Notes: generated from the sequence alone by a model not told the origin. A DNA stretch of 64,000 bases from Petunia secreta (GCA_029990175.1 JARKIP010000033.1:5270001-5334000); one strand, 5' to 3'. Positions 32,376 to 43,768 are shown, numbered from the stretch's first letter. A program made the numbers and translations.

Positions 32376-34915
32376 AAGTCTTCATTCTCTGTTCAAAGGC
32401 AGAAACACATTTCTTGTGTTGCTATTTTTGAACATGATCTTTTTTACATAGGCTGAACTTGTATACCTCAATGGTGTATCTTGTTAATAATTGTAAAAAT
32501 TGAAGAATGCCTATACATGATCAATAGTGTGAACTGTAAGTCTTCCATTTACTCATCGGGTGCTTAAATTCATACAATATTTATTAACCGATTTTCTTCT
32601 GCTCTACCACAATAATGTAGTGGACAGAGGATTATTGTGCAGGAGAGAAATGATGAGCAGGATCAGTTTGTTGAAAATGTTGTCACTATTCAGGTTTGTG
32701 GGGCGAACCATCTCAGTTACTTGAGCGAAGATTTAGTTAGATACTGATGCCATTGAATTTTCTTTTTCGATTCTTGGTCTCGGTTTAATTTTCTTCATGA
32801 TGTAGTGTCCCTTTAAACTCTCTCAAGTTGCTTCTGCTCAGTCAGATTTCTGTATCTTAGAATTTCGATAAGTGCATTTTCTAGTAATAAAGTAGCATGC
32901 TCAGCATGCTAATCTGCTTTAGAAAAATGTGTCTGATGGGGACTGTTAGCAATTATTGTGTGGTAGTTTTGGGTGGATTTAATAAGAAGTGGTGAGCCTA
33001 GACCTCATGTCAACCCCTTCCATTTCGTCTCTCTCACAGGAATATCAGATAGCAGCCTGACCTGCAAGCCTATATGGCCCAACTGACCACTTAAAAGTCA
33101 TACTCAGTGCTTTCACGGGCGGGGGCGTGAGGCGAGGCGAGGCGTTTTACTTGATACCGGGCGAGGCAAAAGCCCCGAGGCGCTGGGCGAAAGCCCCATA
33201 GATCTTTGTTTTTTAATAATTTATAAATTAATATTATTAAAATAAATAATTAAAAAAAGATGAAAACGCCAAAAATGGTTAAATTATAAAGAAATTATAA
33301 GGAAATATACATAACTTCTTCATCTTAGCAAGTTTGCATTGATCATAATTACATCAATTTCTAATTGGGAACAAAATGGATAATCTTTAAGCAATCAACC
33401 AAATTTTTTCATTCTTTTTGGCCTGTAATTAAAGATTTAAAAGTGTCAAACCAACTCAAGAATAGATTAATAGAGAAACAAGTCAAGTATCAGATGTAGA
33501 AGGAAAGGGACTTCTTCTTTTCGAAACGTTATAACAATTAGAGCGTAAAAGTAGATAATAAAATGAAATTTTGATGCTAAATTTGAATAGTCGGGCTTCG
33601 AAAGGTAGTAAATAAGATTCTTTTAATTAATTTTATGTAATATTAGGTTAAAGTTTTGAGAATTAAAGACTTTATTTAGCAATTTTGAATTTTAATTTGA
33701 AAAGTTTTCTGGGCTTACAGCCCATATGCCCGGACTCGCCTCACGCCTGGGCTTATGCCCCAACCTAAGTGGCTTGCGCCTTTCAATATTTTCGCCCAGC
33801 CGGATCGCCCCGGGACGCTTTTGCTATGCCCCGCCCTAAGGCTCGCCCCGGGGCTCGCCCACTAATGCCTTTTAAAACATTATGGTGTCTTTTTCATCAT
33901 ATCTCTTTTAAATAATTGAATAAATGAATCCGCATCAACTAACATTCATAAAATAAAATAGGGTCAGTAGACATGGTTCCCTAGAAAGGTGACAGAAGAT
34001 TTCCTAAGATTCACCTTTGATTTGTATGTCTGGTGCCTCTTGTTCATGTTATAATGGATACATGCTATTCTTCCTTAACTAATTTTCGAAAGAAGTGTAA
34101 CTGTGCAACTTCAAGACGTAGAAGCTCCTCTAGACGATATATGGGGTTTTTCTTTTGATCTGCTAGATTTTAGGTTATCCATGCTTCCGAAATGGAACCA
34201 TCAACATCCCACATATGGGATAATGTTGAGCATGACCAATGCTAATTCATTATTTGATCGGTTTCTCATGTAAATCGAGCCACATTGCTCAACTTAATGC
34301 ACCAAAGATGTAAAGGTTGCTTGATGAGCAATTTCTGTACTTCTTCGGGTTTATAAGAGGTAGAAATTGAGGAGCAGTTTCTGGAATACCCTTGCACCTA
34401 CTAAAATGTCATGTTTGGGTTGGTTGATGACTCATCAGGCATGTCTTACACATGAGAATTAAATGAGAAGAGGAATCATTCTCAGTAGCAGGTGTTATCT
34501 GTGCAAAAGAGATTGTGAAACCGTTGACCATCTTTTCATTCATTGTCAGTTTACTTGGCAGAGACCATGTTCTTGGCTTTTGGTGTGCAATGGGTGATAC
34601 TGGAGAACTTTAAGGACCTTTTGTTGTGCTGGAATGCAGCCTTTCAGGGAAAAAGTCAGAAAAGTCTTTGGGCAACCATTCCTTTAAGCATTGCATGGTC
34701 TATTTGGAACGAAAGGAATAGGAGATGTTTTGATGGCAAAGTTGAGCCGCTTCATGTAGTTGAATATAGATGCATTCATAATCTCTATTATTGGAAGAAT
34801 GGGAGCATTGTTTTTAGTTTTCAGGATTTGATAGAATTGCTAGACTTTGTACGGCTATAATGTAGTCACAGTATCTCCTGGATACTGTTTTTTCTATCAA
34901 TAAAATTTACTATTT

Positions 34916-34950
<35 letters not shown>

Positions 34951-37900
34951 TAGAGAAACAGATGCCAAGAGAAACATCTTTTGGACTTGGTACGTACCAA
35001 TTGAAATTTCTAGTCCAATGAGTTATGTACCAACCAATTCAAATCTCAACAGAAGTGAATTAGAATTATGTTCTTTCTTCTAAGAGCTTATGGCTATAAT
35101 TACAACTTGAGGATTGCTAATTTAATTCTTGAAATTGAAAAGCACCCAGAGGGAATGAGATGAGTTGTCTGAAGATTTGGAACTGTCAAGATACGGAGAT
35201 AAACTTTCTTTCTTACGGAGCAGTGTCCATGTACATATTTATGTTTAGAAGCGGTTTTTTATTCTCTCTTTTGTTTACCTTCAGGTAAACTGAGTGCATT
35301 GTAACCCCCCTAACTTTACGAAATCAAGCAGTTTCCTGTCAATATGTGCTTACCAGCCACTTAGGTTTCTTGTGAAGCGGGAAAATGGTATTTCCTGCTC
35401 CGCCCACAATGTTTGGTACCTCTCCTCCCGAATCTTCTATGTATCACTATTTGGCACTTCCCTTCTATCACATCAAGCATGGTTTTTGTTGATTCTTACT
35501 CTTTGTATGGTGTTTCAACTAAGAAATTACAATGTCTTTTGTTTTCTGTTTTTATTTCTGTTGACAAGTGACAACACAGCTTTACAATCTGCCTTAAGCA
35601 TCGTATTTTTTATCAGGTATCATGCCTTTATATATGCTCAGCTCTCTTAACAAACTTTTCTAATTTCAGGGTTTGACATCATCTGGGTACTTACTAGGAA
35701 TGACAGATGATGATCAAATGTGTGAGCTACATCCAGACGGTAACAGGTTTGACTTGAGCTTAACATGATTTAATGTATCCGACAGTATCTTCTTCACACT
35801 TCTTTATACCATGTGTAGTAAATATATAACCAAAAAAAAAAAAAAAAATGCAACACTTCTTCCTAGCTCAATGTTTGGTTGACACCCTCACTAGTCTCAT
35901 CGATCAACAGAATATCATATGCAAAAAGCATGCACCATGGCACCTCAGTTGGTTAGCTCATCCATAACAAGGTTAAATAGGTAGGATTCGTGTAGTACCC
36001 TGGTGCAAACCCGTGGTAATGAGGAATTCTTAAGGGTAATAGTACGGGCTTCGTGAGCCCTGGTGCAAACCCGTGGTAATGAAGAATTCCACCGTGTCTC
36101 ATACCACTAATTCTCATATTTGTGACAAGTGACAACCCTTTCATACATATCCTTTTTGACATTGATATATTTTATATGAATTCTTTTCTTTCTCAGTACC
36201 CACTAACAGAAGCTTCTCGGTGCTCCATCTTATGCTTTCTCCAAGTCAATAAAAATAGGCCCGTTTTCTCCTGATAACTTTCAATCAATCTTCTCAGCAA
36301 AAATTTAGCCTCTGTTGTAGGCCTACTGTGCGTGAATCTAAAATGTTTCTACTCTTGTAGTGGACCTAAGTCTTTGCTCTTTTACTCTTTACCATGATCT
36401 CATGGTGTGGCTCATACGTTTAATGCCTCGATAGTTAGCACAACTTTGACTATCTCCTTTGTTCTTGTAAATGGTAGCGGAAGTACGCTTGGTGCACTCA
36501 TTTAGCATCTTGTCACTCATAAAATTAGCACTGAATAGCTTGGTAAGCCATTTTACTCCAGCCTCTCTGATGTAAAACACGGAACAAGACAATAGAAATT
36601 GAACAATCACAAGCAAACAAGACAAGATAACAAGGATATGAGTAGAAATAGAAAGGAGGGGGAATAGATTTGAGAAGAAAGAAAGGATAATCTAATAATT
36701 AAAATGCACTTTAATTAATAGAATCAATCCAAGGGGGAATTGATACAACACATACATGAATCATAGAAGGAAATCCAAGATAGGTTCCATAAAGAGATAC
36801 AAAGGGATATAACCCTAAGCTCACAAAGGAGCTCAATTTTCACTTCATCATAAACTTACTAAAGTCTAAACCCTAATTCTACTATTTATAAGTTCTCTAC
36901 AATAGTTGCAACAATATCTCAAAAATAGTCCTACATTGCAAAATTATCCAAGACATCCTCTTAAGCCTAGTTTGAACATTCAAGTATTTAATCCATGCAT
37001 TATAAATTTCCTTAGGCTCTTGATGGCTACCTCGATTTACATCACTCTCCAAGGAACTTCCAGATCTCTACTACAAAGATACCATTTGGTCGACAAGCTT
37101 TTCTAACCTTCATGTTTTTCATGGTATCCTTTGCTTATTTTGATTTAATTCTACAAACGTAGCTAAAGTTCTTATCTAATATCTAGCACGAAAGTGTGAA
37201 GATTTGCAAAGTTATTCTTATGACTTGACTTGAAGAATTGATCAAAAAAAGCTTCCCCTCCCTTTTGATTGCACTATCTTTTAATAGGACTCACTGAGTC
37301 TCATCTTTAATATACTTAACATGGTTCAAGTCTAACTCTTTTCTCTAGCTAGTTTATACATTTATTTTTCTCCTTCCCGTGTCCCTAGCTGTGGTACAGG
37401 CCATCTAGAGTTTCCCTCTACCTCTGCTTACAGGCCATCTAGAGTTTCCTTTTGCACTCCCTCTTGGTCCTAACAGCAAATGCGTGGAGGAAACTTCCCC
37501 GTTCCACCACCATGAATATTTTGGTTGAGGCCCTATTCCTTCAGACACTCCTAGAATTTCACTTGCTACTTTCTTAATGCTACTCAATGTGTACTTTGAT
37601 GGAGTATCTGGGTCTCTGCTCATGTCTCATGCCCCTTCATTTTGTAACCGCCTGAATCTGTTTTCTTGTATGTCCTCTCCTTAAACCAAGTATACTTGCT
37701 CTTCATACCTAAGACCACTAGTCGATGTCGGGTGGTTGGTGATTCTCCTGGTATAACCTTACCATCCTTGCATGTGGCTCTATCATTTCTCTTAGCTCTC
37801 TTGTGTATCCAAAATGTTTGTCCTTTTATTTTGATGGCTTCTTTTAGCACTCCCTCTTGGTCTTAGCAGCTTTTTAGAGGAAAATTCCTCGTTCCACCAC

Positions 37901-40372
37901 AAGTATTTTGGTAGAGGCCCTTGACCTTTAGACACTCCTAGAATTCACTTGCTACTTTCTTAATGCTACTTGTTATGTAGTTTCATCGAGTATCTGAGTC
38001 TCTTTTTATGTCCCATACCCCTTCCTTATGTAACCGCCTGATTCTCCATTCTTGTATGTCCTCTCCTTAAACCCAGTATACTTACTTCTCATACCTAAGA
38101 CCACCGGTGTATGTTGGGTGGTTGGCGATTCTCCTGGTATAACCTTACCATCCTTGCATATGGCTTATGTAACACGTTGAGATTATTTAGCTACTATGTT
38201 CCGAGAAGGATAAACCATAAATGGGCATGAACAATTAGTCAAATTCAAGTACCTAAAAGGGTCACTGTGTTGGAGTTGAGTTGGATAGCTTCTCAATTTT
38301 TTATGGTTAGCTCCTTCTATCGCGGATATTGGTGCACAGACCCTTTCATTTATTTTCGAGAAAGAGAATTGATATATACCTGTTCGAAGCTACCACCAGT
38401 ATGCAAATGAAGATGGAATACTCTGTTGTGCAAACAAAATATTTCTCTATTGTTTCCTCCACACCACAGCACAATGTAAGGTGAAAAAGGACTTGACCAA
38501 AAGTGTCTCATTTTGAATATAGCATGGTTAACTATAACCTCCACAGCACTTGTATACAGGCACTTTTTTGCCCACTTTCATCATTAATAAAATTATTTAC
38601 ATTATTTAAAAAAAAGGAATAAGATGATGAAAGTCAAAAGTTTTTTTTTTTTAAAAATAAATGCGAAAATACATGCTTTTGTCTTCTTCTAGGATTAGCA
38701 TAAGAAAGACAGTCTTTGTAGAAGTGCTATGGTGGTAGGATGTGCAGATTGAGTTAAGTGTGATATGATACAAGGTTCAGGTTCACTTATAAGAAAGCAT
38801 AACTTATTTGGAAAGTATCAAGGAGAAAATATGGACTTCTGGTCCGGAATGAAGATAATGAAAGAATCCCTAGAGTGGCGGCAAGAGTAGTATGTATATT
38901 ACTACCTGAATGGTTCATCCTCTTCTCATTTCTCTACTTCATAGAGAAATAATGCAACATCTCACTTTCAAACTTACATAGTCCCGATGATACATGTCTG
39001 ACATTTATCTAAACCTGCTACATGAGTTCTGGTCTCTATACCTTTTAGGTACAATTCTTCAAATAGTGTTGATAACGTGACTACTGTATCTAATGCTCCG
39101 TTTCCAAGTCGTGTGTGCAATGACTAAACCACTCATTCATATTAGCGGTGTGTTTCCATCATGTCATGTCTCAGTGTTTTAATAGGAACGTGTTACCATG
39201 CACATATGATCTATACAGTGCCTATCAGGTCTCTGCTCTCTCCTAACAAGTATTTGGAGATACAAAAAAAAAAAAAAAAAAGAAGGTATTTGGAGATACT
39301 TTGAATTAATATCTCCATCACTCTTGGCAAAAAAACTCATCTTTCTCTCACAAACACACTAAAATACTTAAGTGGTGAAATTCTCAAATAAAAATGGCAC
39401 TCAAAACACTAACTAGTACTCCCTCCGTTTGAAAAAGGATGCACTTTTGCGGAGTACGAGGGTCAAATTGACTAATTTTCAACGGGAATATACACATCAA
39501 ATTTTTAAAATTTTTTAAATAAAATTTACATATTTAAAATTTACATGAAAAAATACTATAAGTCACAATAGTTAACAATTCAAAATAGTTAGAAAATATT
39601 TGTAAGACATGTGGTCAAACATAATCTTGTTTGACCTTTCAAATAGTAATAGGTTCATCCTTTTTAAAACGGAGGGAGTAACTACCTTGACGAATGTGAG
39701 TGTCCATGGACTTAATTCTGATCAAGAGTTCCTTATTTCATGCTAAGATGTTTGTGAGTTGTTAATTAACGGCTTGTAAAGTGATTTGTTTTACAAGGAC
39801 ATAAGATTTCAAGTCGACTGTTGATATTAGATGGTGTGTTTGGTATGAAGGAAAATGTTAATTTGGGATCAGGGAGTTAGGGGTAGGGTGGGGTTGTGGA
39901 TAGGCATTGCGGACAGGTGGGGGTTTGAGGAGTGGGGTTGTGGGGGGGGGGGGGGGGGGGGGGGGACAGGGGTTGGGGTGAAGGGGTGGGGTAGGTGGGG
40001 AGACAATGCCTCTTATGGAACTTGTTTCGTTACATACACATAAGGAAGTCATTTTCCTTTGAAGGAAAATGTTTTCCAGAACTTTTGGCCAACCAAACAT
40101 GGAAAAATTAGGAAAATATATTTTTTTTCCTTCATACCGAACACACGCAAACTATCCTTTTATTTTTCAGTTCTGCGGCTCATGGCTGTGGTAATAGCTC
40201 AAAGGTTCTAAATTACTATAACAATCATAATTGGCTTCATTAGGACACTAATTTGTCTACTTGTTAACTTTTTCTTGGAAGCATGTTTGCTTGCAGCAGT
40301 ATAGCAAGTAACATTGTTTGTTGATGCAGTTTTGACTTCTTCAAAGGGCTTATCAAAAGAAAAATGAGCTGA
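26544..40372 (+). CDS. HCS1: biotin-protein ligase (holocarboxylase synthetase), nine exons
   Basis: Exons: 26544-26815, 26900-26961, 27270-27418, 27821-27941, 28219-28374, 29986-30031, 32621-32693, 35670-35746 and 40330-40372 (stop TGA). All introns are GT-AG and the joined 999 bp stay open: 332 residues. It attaches biotin, via biotinyl-AMP, to a Lys of biotin-dependent carboxylases such as acetyl-CoA and methylcrotonyl-CoA carboxylase. Signature residues: KGRGRSSNVWESPKGC (about 109-124, the biotinyl-AMP loop), VKIKWPNDLYLDGLKVGGIL (168-187), GVGLNV (202-207), and the C-terminal domain ending FDFFKGLIKRKMS. The start is the first in-frame ATG. No plastid transit peptide precedes it, whereas plant HCS1 is usually made in cytosolic and organellar forms, so an upstream exon or start may be missing. 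Introns 6, 7 and 8 are swollen by transposons. Confidence 0.93.
26991..27220. mobile_element. Stowaway-type MITE in HCS1 intron 2
   Basis: Begins CTCCCTCCGTCCCAATTTAT directly after TA (26989-26990) and ends GGGGCATGAG followed by TA (27221-27222). The right end is a decayed inverse copy (GCATAAAGTGGGG for CATAAATTGGGAC). Internal GAGAGTC/GACTCTC phrases also pair. About 230 bp with no coding capacity, as expected for a Tc1/mariner-type MITE. Confidence 0.8.
28375..29985 (+). other. HCS1 intron 5, no element recognised
   Basis: 1.6 kb of AT-rich intron with an A-run at 28469-28483. Open frames such as 29702-29923 do not resemble known proteins. The neighbouring exon ends fit GT at 28375 and AG at 29984-29985. 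Confidence 0.6.
30150..31485 (-). pseudogene. RTE-type LINE ORF (endonuclease to linker) in HCS1 intron 6
   Basis: On the minus strand: LQVGSWNIGLLTGKSIELVK and ISIACVQETKWVGSKARDVD, the start of the apurinic-type endonuclease (SWNIG, QETKW). A frameshift near 31250 leads to NGVGILVDKDLREQ, FFIGEDFNSHIE (the catalytic GDFN reads EDFN) and GYDRVHGGFGFG. Then come DRGLCRDCKVIPSENLTTQH and a basic linker with LYKEIADIGGDRKLYRLAKA and DLDQVWCIKDENGIVL. It stops before the reverse transcriptase, so this is an internally or 3'-truncated copy, opposite in direction to the host gene. Confidence 0.9.
31486..32299 (-). other. probable 5' region of the RTE LINE
   Basis: No gene. It lies upstream (on the minus strand) of the LINE endonuclease and includes a tandem repeat: ACACAGAAGTATACAAACAG with AAAAGTACTCCAAC is present twice (31528-31563 and 31562-31596). 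A phrase CTAAAATGGTAAGCAAAACA also occurs twice (31639 and 31720). The GC-richer part (32050-32270) with short Arg/Gly-coding frames resembles a leader. It ends against the AG microsatellite. Confidence 0.45.
32300..32372. repeat. (AG)n microsatellite
   Basis: An uninterrupted AG dinucleotide run of about 36 units in HCS1 intron 6. On the minus strand it is a (CT)n run at the presumed LINE 5' side. The long open frames called across it are artefacts of the dinucleotide. Confidence 0.98.
33112..33884. mobile_element. inverted-repeat element with GC-rich ends in HCS1 intron 7
   Basis: Both ends are made of GGCGAGGC, GGGGCGAGCC and GGGCGAAA-type sequence. The left end has GGGCGGGGGCGTGAGGCGAG and GGGCGAGGCAAAAGCCCC. 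The reverse complement of the right end has GGGCGAGCCCCGGGGCGAGC and GGGCGGGGCATAGCAAAAGC. The core (33200-33710) is strongly AT-rich. Imperfect terminal inverted repeats of about 100 bp around an AT-rich centre fit a non-autonomous DNA transposon common in dicots. Target duplication not resolved. Confidence 0.6.
34385..34946 (+). pseudogene. L1-type LINE 3' end (zf-RVT region) with poly-A tail in HCS1 intron 7
   Basis: The plus strand encodes RCYLCKRDCETVDHLFIHC, then after a frameshift the LWATIPLSIAWSIWNERNRR segment of ORF 34543-34860. Together these are the Cys/His zf-RVT domain and C-terminal tail of plant L1 ORF2 proteins. A 3' region with an AATAAAA signal (34899) leads to an A-run of about 30 at 34917-34946, the mark of retrotransposition. 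5'-truncated. Confidence 0.88.
34947..35669 (+). other. rest of HCS1 intron 7, nothing recognised
   Basis: No element or gene recognised. The 118-residue open frame at 35294-35650 runs into the pyrimidine tract ahead of exon 8 and looks like chance. Confidence 0.5.
35935..36150 (+). mobile_element. possible tRNA-derived SINE in HCS1 intron 8
   Basis: TGGCACCTCAGTTGGTTAGC (35939-35958) resembles an RNA polymerase III A box as found at the head of Solanaceae SINEs. GTAGGATTCG further on is a weak B-box candidate. A phrase CCCTGGTGCAAACCCGTGGT with following AATGA.GAATTC occurs twice (35998 and 36058), 60 bp apart. Low certainty; end and target duplication not found. Confidence 0.35.
36180..36625 (-). 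pseudogene. RTE-type LINE reverse-transcriptase fragment in HCS1 intron 8
   Basis: On the minus strand: REAGVKWLTKLFSANFMSDK, then IYKNKGDSQSCANYRGIKRM and SHTMRSW, the start of the RTE reverse transcriptase. After frameshifts comes IFIDLEKA. It lies in the same direction as the linker copies at 37395-38170, so all may be parts of one element split by 36626-37394. Confidence 0.85.
36626..37394. other. unidentified insertion between two LINE pieces
   Basis: AT-rich, with no domain readable. It interrupts the order linker, then reverse transcriptase of a minus-strand RTE LINE, so it is probably an insertion. No LTR or inverted-repeat ends found by eye. Confidence 0.35.
37395..38170 (-). pseudogene. 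RTE-type LINE linker region, duplicated in tandem
   Basis: The minus strand encodes TCKDGKVIPGESPTTRHRLV, VLGMKSKYTWFKE and KVASEILGVSEG, the segment between endonuclease and reverse transcriptase in plant RTE LINEs. It is present twice head to tail: units begin at GCACTCCCTCTTGGTC at 37454 and 37847 (period about 393 bp) with substitutions and small indels between copies. Confidence 0.85.
38171..39418 (+). other. HCS1 intron 8 sequence, nothing recognised
   Basis: Apart from an A-run (39266-39280) flanked by direct copies of a phrase like AAGTATTTGGAGATAC, which might mark a small retroposed piece, no element or gene is recognised. Confidence 0.4.
39419..39678. mobile_element. Stowaway-type MITE in HCS1 intron 8
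   Basis: A 260-bp element bounded by TA (39417-39418 and 39679-39680). Left end CTCCCTCCGTTTGAAAAAGG; the right end is the reverse complement of CTCCCTCCGTTTTAAAAAGG. Inside, GGTCAAATTGAC and GTCAAAC/GTTTGACC also pair. No coding capacity. Confidence 0.93.
39834..40146. mobile_element. short inverted-repeat MITE with poly-G tract in HCS1 intron 8
   Basis: Left end GTGTGTTTGGTATGAAGG; the right end reverse complement is GTGTGTTCGGTATGAAGG. The sub-terminal GGAAAATG and CATTTTCC phrases also pair. The interior is G-rich and contains a run of about 24 G (39942-39965). About 310 bp, non-coding. Confidence 0.8.
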
Positions 40373-40993
40373 AGAAGTTCACGGGCATCTCGCTACCAAT
40401 GGTATATCTCTCTCTCTCTTGATTGTTTCTTTTCTTTTTCATGGTTTGGTATTGTGATTTTTCTAGCTTTTCTACTTTACTCTCTCAATTGTTAAATAAT
40501 CAAAGTGTGTTTGGCAATTGGATTGATCGATATAGAGTATAGTGAAAAATCTTGAACACCATGCAGTGCATTGAATGGACATCAATAACTGTAACCTGGA
40601 TTAAATGATGATTATATGGAGATTTGCCCATACTTTCTATAAGGTGTCAAAGGGTGACGAAGGTGCAGGTCAGGCGAAGTATTAAGGAAGCAGGGCAGGA
40701 AAATGCTAATGTTGGGCGGAGTGGCTCAGAGTTCTGTTTTTCAAAGTAACAAGCTGGCGCGGCAGGACCAGCTTAAATCACGGATATATTTGTGTACTCC
40801 ATTGGACTTCCGAAATTTGCACAAAAGTGCTTTCATTTACTCGACTCAGATCATATGGAGGAATGTTGTCTCGGAAGATTTGGAATCTCTTGTAATTTTA
40901 TGTAAGTTTAGCCAAAAGTATTGCAGAATGAAAGAAAAATATATCTATACACCAATCGGTTGAGGATATGTTTTAGCCATATTGGTAAGTTTA
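40373..40993 (+). other. HCS1 3' untranslated region and flank
   Basis: Follows the HCS1 stop codon. GGTATATCTCTC at 40399 could be a donor of a 3' UTR intron with an acceptor near 40640 (CTATAAG). This is speculative. The open frame 40703-40963 is not like any known protein. The region ends at a copia LTR. Confidence 0.4.
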
Positions 40994-41335
40994 TGTTGGG
41001 TTTTATATCTTGTAGTGTCTTTTAATCTTGTCAGGGTTGTCTCCCGTGTGACTTCTTCGGGATTTCTCACTAAAAGCGAAGTGGAGAAAACAATGATTTT
41101 CTTTACTCCTTGTATTTGCAAGGATTGCCAGAAATATACGAGTATTTATAGGTGAACTACTTCATGTGTTTGGATATATGCGTAACAAGTTAGTCTAGGC
41201 TTTTCACTTTCATTTGTACATGAATATGACAAAACATCAATACATACATCCCTTAAACTAATACATTTAATTGACGAGTTCATGAACTAACGAATAAAAT
41301 GCATGAATAAGTTTAATAAACACGACAACACTCCC

Positions 41336-41370
<35 letters not shown>

Positions 41371-41500
41371 CCCCAAACCCCCGATAATTGATTCATAACC
41401 AAGAGCCATCCTTATAATTCTAGTAAGTATCAATTTTCAGTTCTTGGTGAAAATGTCTGCAACTTGGTCAATTGTGAACAACACTACTTAAATCTCTATA
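40994..41500 (-). mobile_element. Ty1/copia 3' LTR (337 bp) with end of RNase H
   Basis: The LTR occupies 40994-41330: plus-strand ends TGTTG and CAACA are inverse copies. On the minus strand it is preceded by a G-rich polypurine tract (the C-run 41333-41356 on the plus strand). Upstream of that lies a frame with DQVADIFTK (about 41440-41480), the final part of the copia RNase H. So this is the 3' end of a minus-strand copia element. The rest of pol is not visible in 41500-42770. Confidence 0.65.
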
Positions 41501-42770
41501 ATAGTTGGTAAATCTTCAGGTAACAAAGAGACTCAACACTCCTCTATGAAAGTATCCTAATTGGTTTCGTGCTTTCTTTGACGATACACCTTCTTTGACA
41601 TGCAGAGGCGTAGGATACTCCCAAGACCTTCCTGTGAGATCCTATCTTTGAGACATGCCTGCATCTAATCTCATAAGAACGGTAAGAGGCCATGACGTGA
41701 AAAAAGGGATACTTTTTGTGCAATCAACCTTAGCTTCAACTACGGAACAAGATAGTTGAGAAGAGATGAATTTCTAGTCTTTTGAGATTAGATAAGACTT
41801 CATTAAATTTCGCAATTTTTACTTGATATATAACCTAGATGGTTGGTACGTGCACATGTGTCCCAAAATTGATGTTTGTAGTATTTGCAAAACTTATAAG
41901 ATTAGAGATCATTCTACATTTTGTTTCATGTTTAGCAGGAAAAATGAAGCTTATACATTAACATATTAACACTTAGTTCCCACCATGCACAATCGTCTTT
42001 GGAACGAAGACGCAATACATACAAGAGATGTATTTGCATGCAGCACCGTACATTCTTCAACTTGCTTTCATGAGAATTCATATTTACATACGGAATAAAA
42101 GATGTATCCTTGTAGAAGTCGACCATCCGTTAAGCCTCCGAAGCCATAGACTATACTCGAACCAAATAGTCAAAGCTTCAAAGTCGCATTTGTACTCAAC
42201 TAAACTGCCAAACCTTCAAACGTCCAAAATCATATAAAAATTCACATCTTGTTATGCAGTACTTCAAAATCTGCGAATTAAATGAGCTTCGCAAAGTGTA
42301 AATTTGCGTCCCAAATTAATTAAACTCCTGTTGATATCTGTACTAATCTGATATTATTCAAAATAGGAACATTAAGCTGCAAAAACTATGATCACGTTCT
42401 TGTTAACCTGTGTGATATCTTCTATGGAACATTGGAACTCCCCAAGCCATTTAATGTAGCTTATTTGATTTTCTTCTGTTTCAACATCTAATTGAAGTGT
42501 TATTTTTGGCTTATTTTTTCAACTAGTAATGTGAAACAAAGTTGATCCAAATCCAGATTTCTTTATCTGGGCGCCGAATTGGTAGCAGTTGGTATTTAAA
42601 AAATTAGTGTGATTTCTCGTTGAATTCATCCTGGTTAGTGGTTATGCTTGTATTGTAGCTACTGTATTATATTTAGGCCTATAATTCATATAACTACCCA
42701 CAAAAGTATTTGTTTTTTTCTTTAAAATTTTTTTTAGTAGTTCTGGATGATCTTATTCTAGTAGAGCTGA
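41501..42770. other. no feature seen
   Basis: AT-rich. Short open frames at 41932-42126 (minus) and 42028-42237 (plus) do not resemble known proteins. It may include decayed copia sequence. Confidence 0.4.
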
Positions 42771-42774
42771 CTGA

Positions 42775-43768
42775 GGGGCCATTTGTTTTAATTAACATTA
42801 AGAGATTTGAATCTGAATATTAAAATATGGTGTTAAGTTCTGAACACTGATTGATTAAGACCGTTTATTTTTTCAACATCTGAATATTTATAATTTATAT
42901 TTATTCTTTATTAAACTTTATACATATTATAAAATAGTTTAACTATTATATCCACGACATATTAGATTGTAAGGTGGTGGTTTGTGGTGGTATGACGGTG
43001 GTGTCTCGTAGCAGTGATTGCTAGTAGTTGTAGTGTTGGTGGTGGTTGTGTGATGTGGTGGTTTGATGGTAGATGTGGTTGGCAGTAGTGACTATCATTA
43101 TTGACTGTGGTAATTATTGGCTGTGGTAGGTAATAGTGGGGTGGTGCTTGGTAGTGAAGGTAGTTGTGTTTGTGCAGGTGGTTAGTATTGGTTGGCGGTG
43201 GTGGTGGTGGTGGTGATCATTGTGCTAATAAATATGGTAACGGCGGTAATAGGTTGTGGTGGTGGTTATTATGATGGTGGAGGTGGTCGGTGGTAATAGT
43301 GGTGGTTATCAATTGTCGTTAGTAGAAGGTGGTGGTGGTAATTAAGGAGTTGTAATGGTAGAGGTGGCGGTGGTTGATAGAAATAATGACGTTTATGGTG
43401 GTGTGGTAGTGATAGTTAGTGGTTGGTGCTTGCAGCAATAAATTATAATAGTAGAGGTGGTTAGTGGTTGTTGTTGATGGCTAGTGGTGGTAGACAATAA
43501 TGGTGGTGGCGGGTTGGTGGTTGACAGCAGCAGTGGTGGTGGTAGTGGTTGTTGATTGTGGTAGTACAGTGGTAGTTAGTTGTTGTAATATATGAAGGGG
43601 TGATGAACCACTTAATGGTATTCAGACTTTACTCAAAATCTGAATTATACAGATTTATTAAGAGCCATTAAATGATTAAATCTTAACAAAAACAAATGCA
43701 CTTAATATCCTGAGGCATGAACCATTCAGATTTAGATCTCCATTAAGTGGAAACAGACGAGACCTTAA
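42775..43768. mobile_element. inverted-repeat element with a GGT-rich core
   Basis: The left end contains CCATTTGTTTTAATTAACAT and TTGAATCTGAATATT. The reverse complement of the right end contains GTCTGTTTCCACTTAATGG and TAAATCTGAATGG, an imperfect terminal pair. From about 42970 to 43590 the core is a degenerate (GGT/GTG)n tract with GTGGTGGTGGT blocks and interspersed TAGTAG. No transposase. It looks like a non-autonomous DNA transposon with an expanded trinucleotide core. Confidence 0.6.

Noticed and set aside
31933..32456. Long open frames (150 and 60 residues) across the AG/CT run
   Set aside because: They are readings of a dinucleotide microsatellite (Leu-Ser or Arg-Glu repeats), not proteins.
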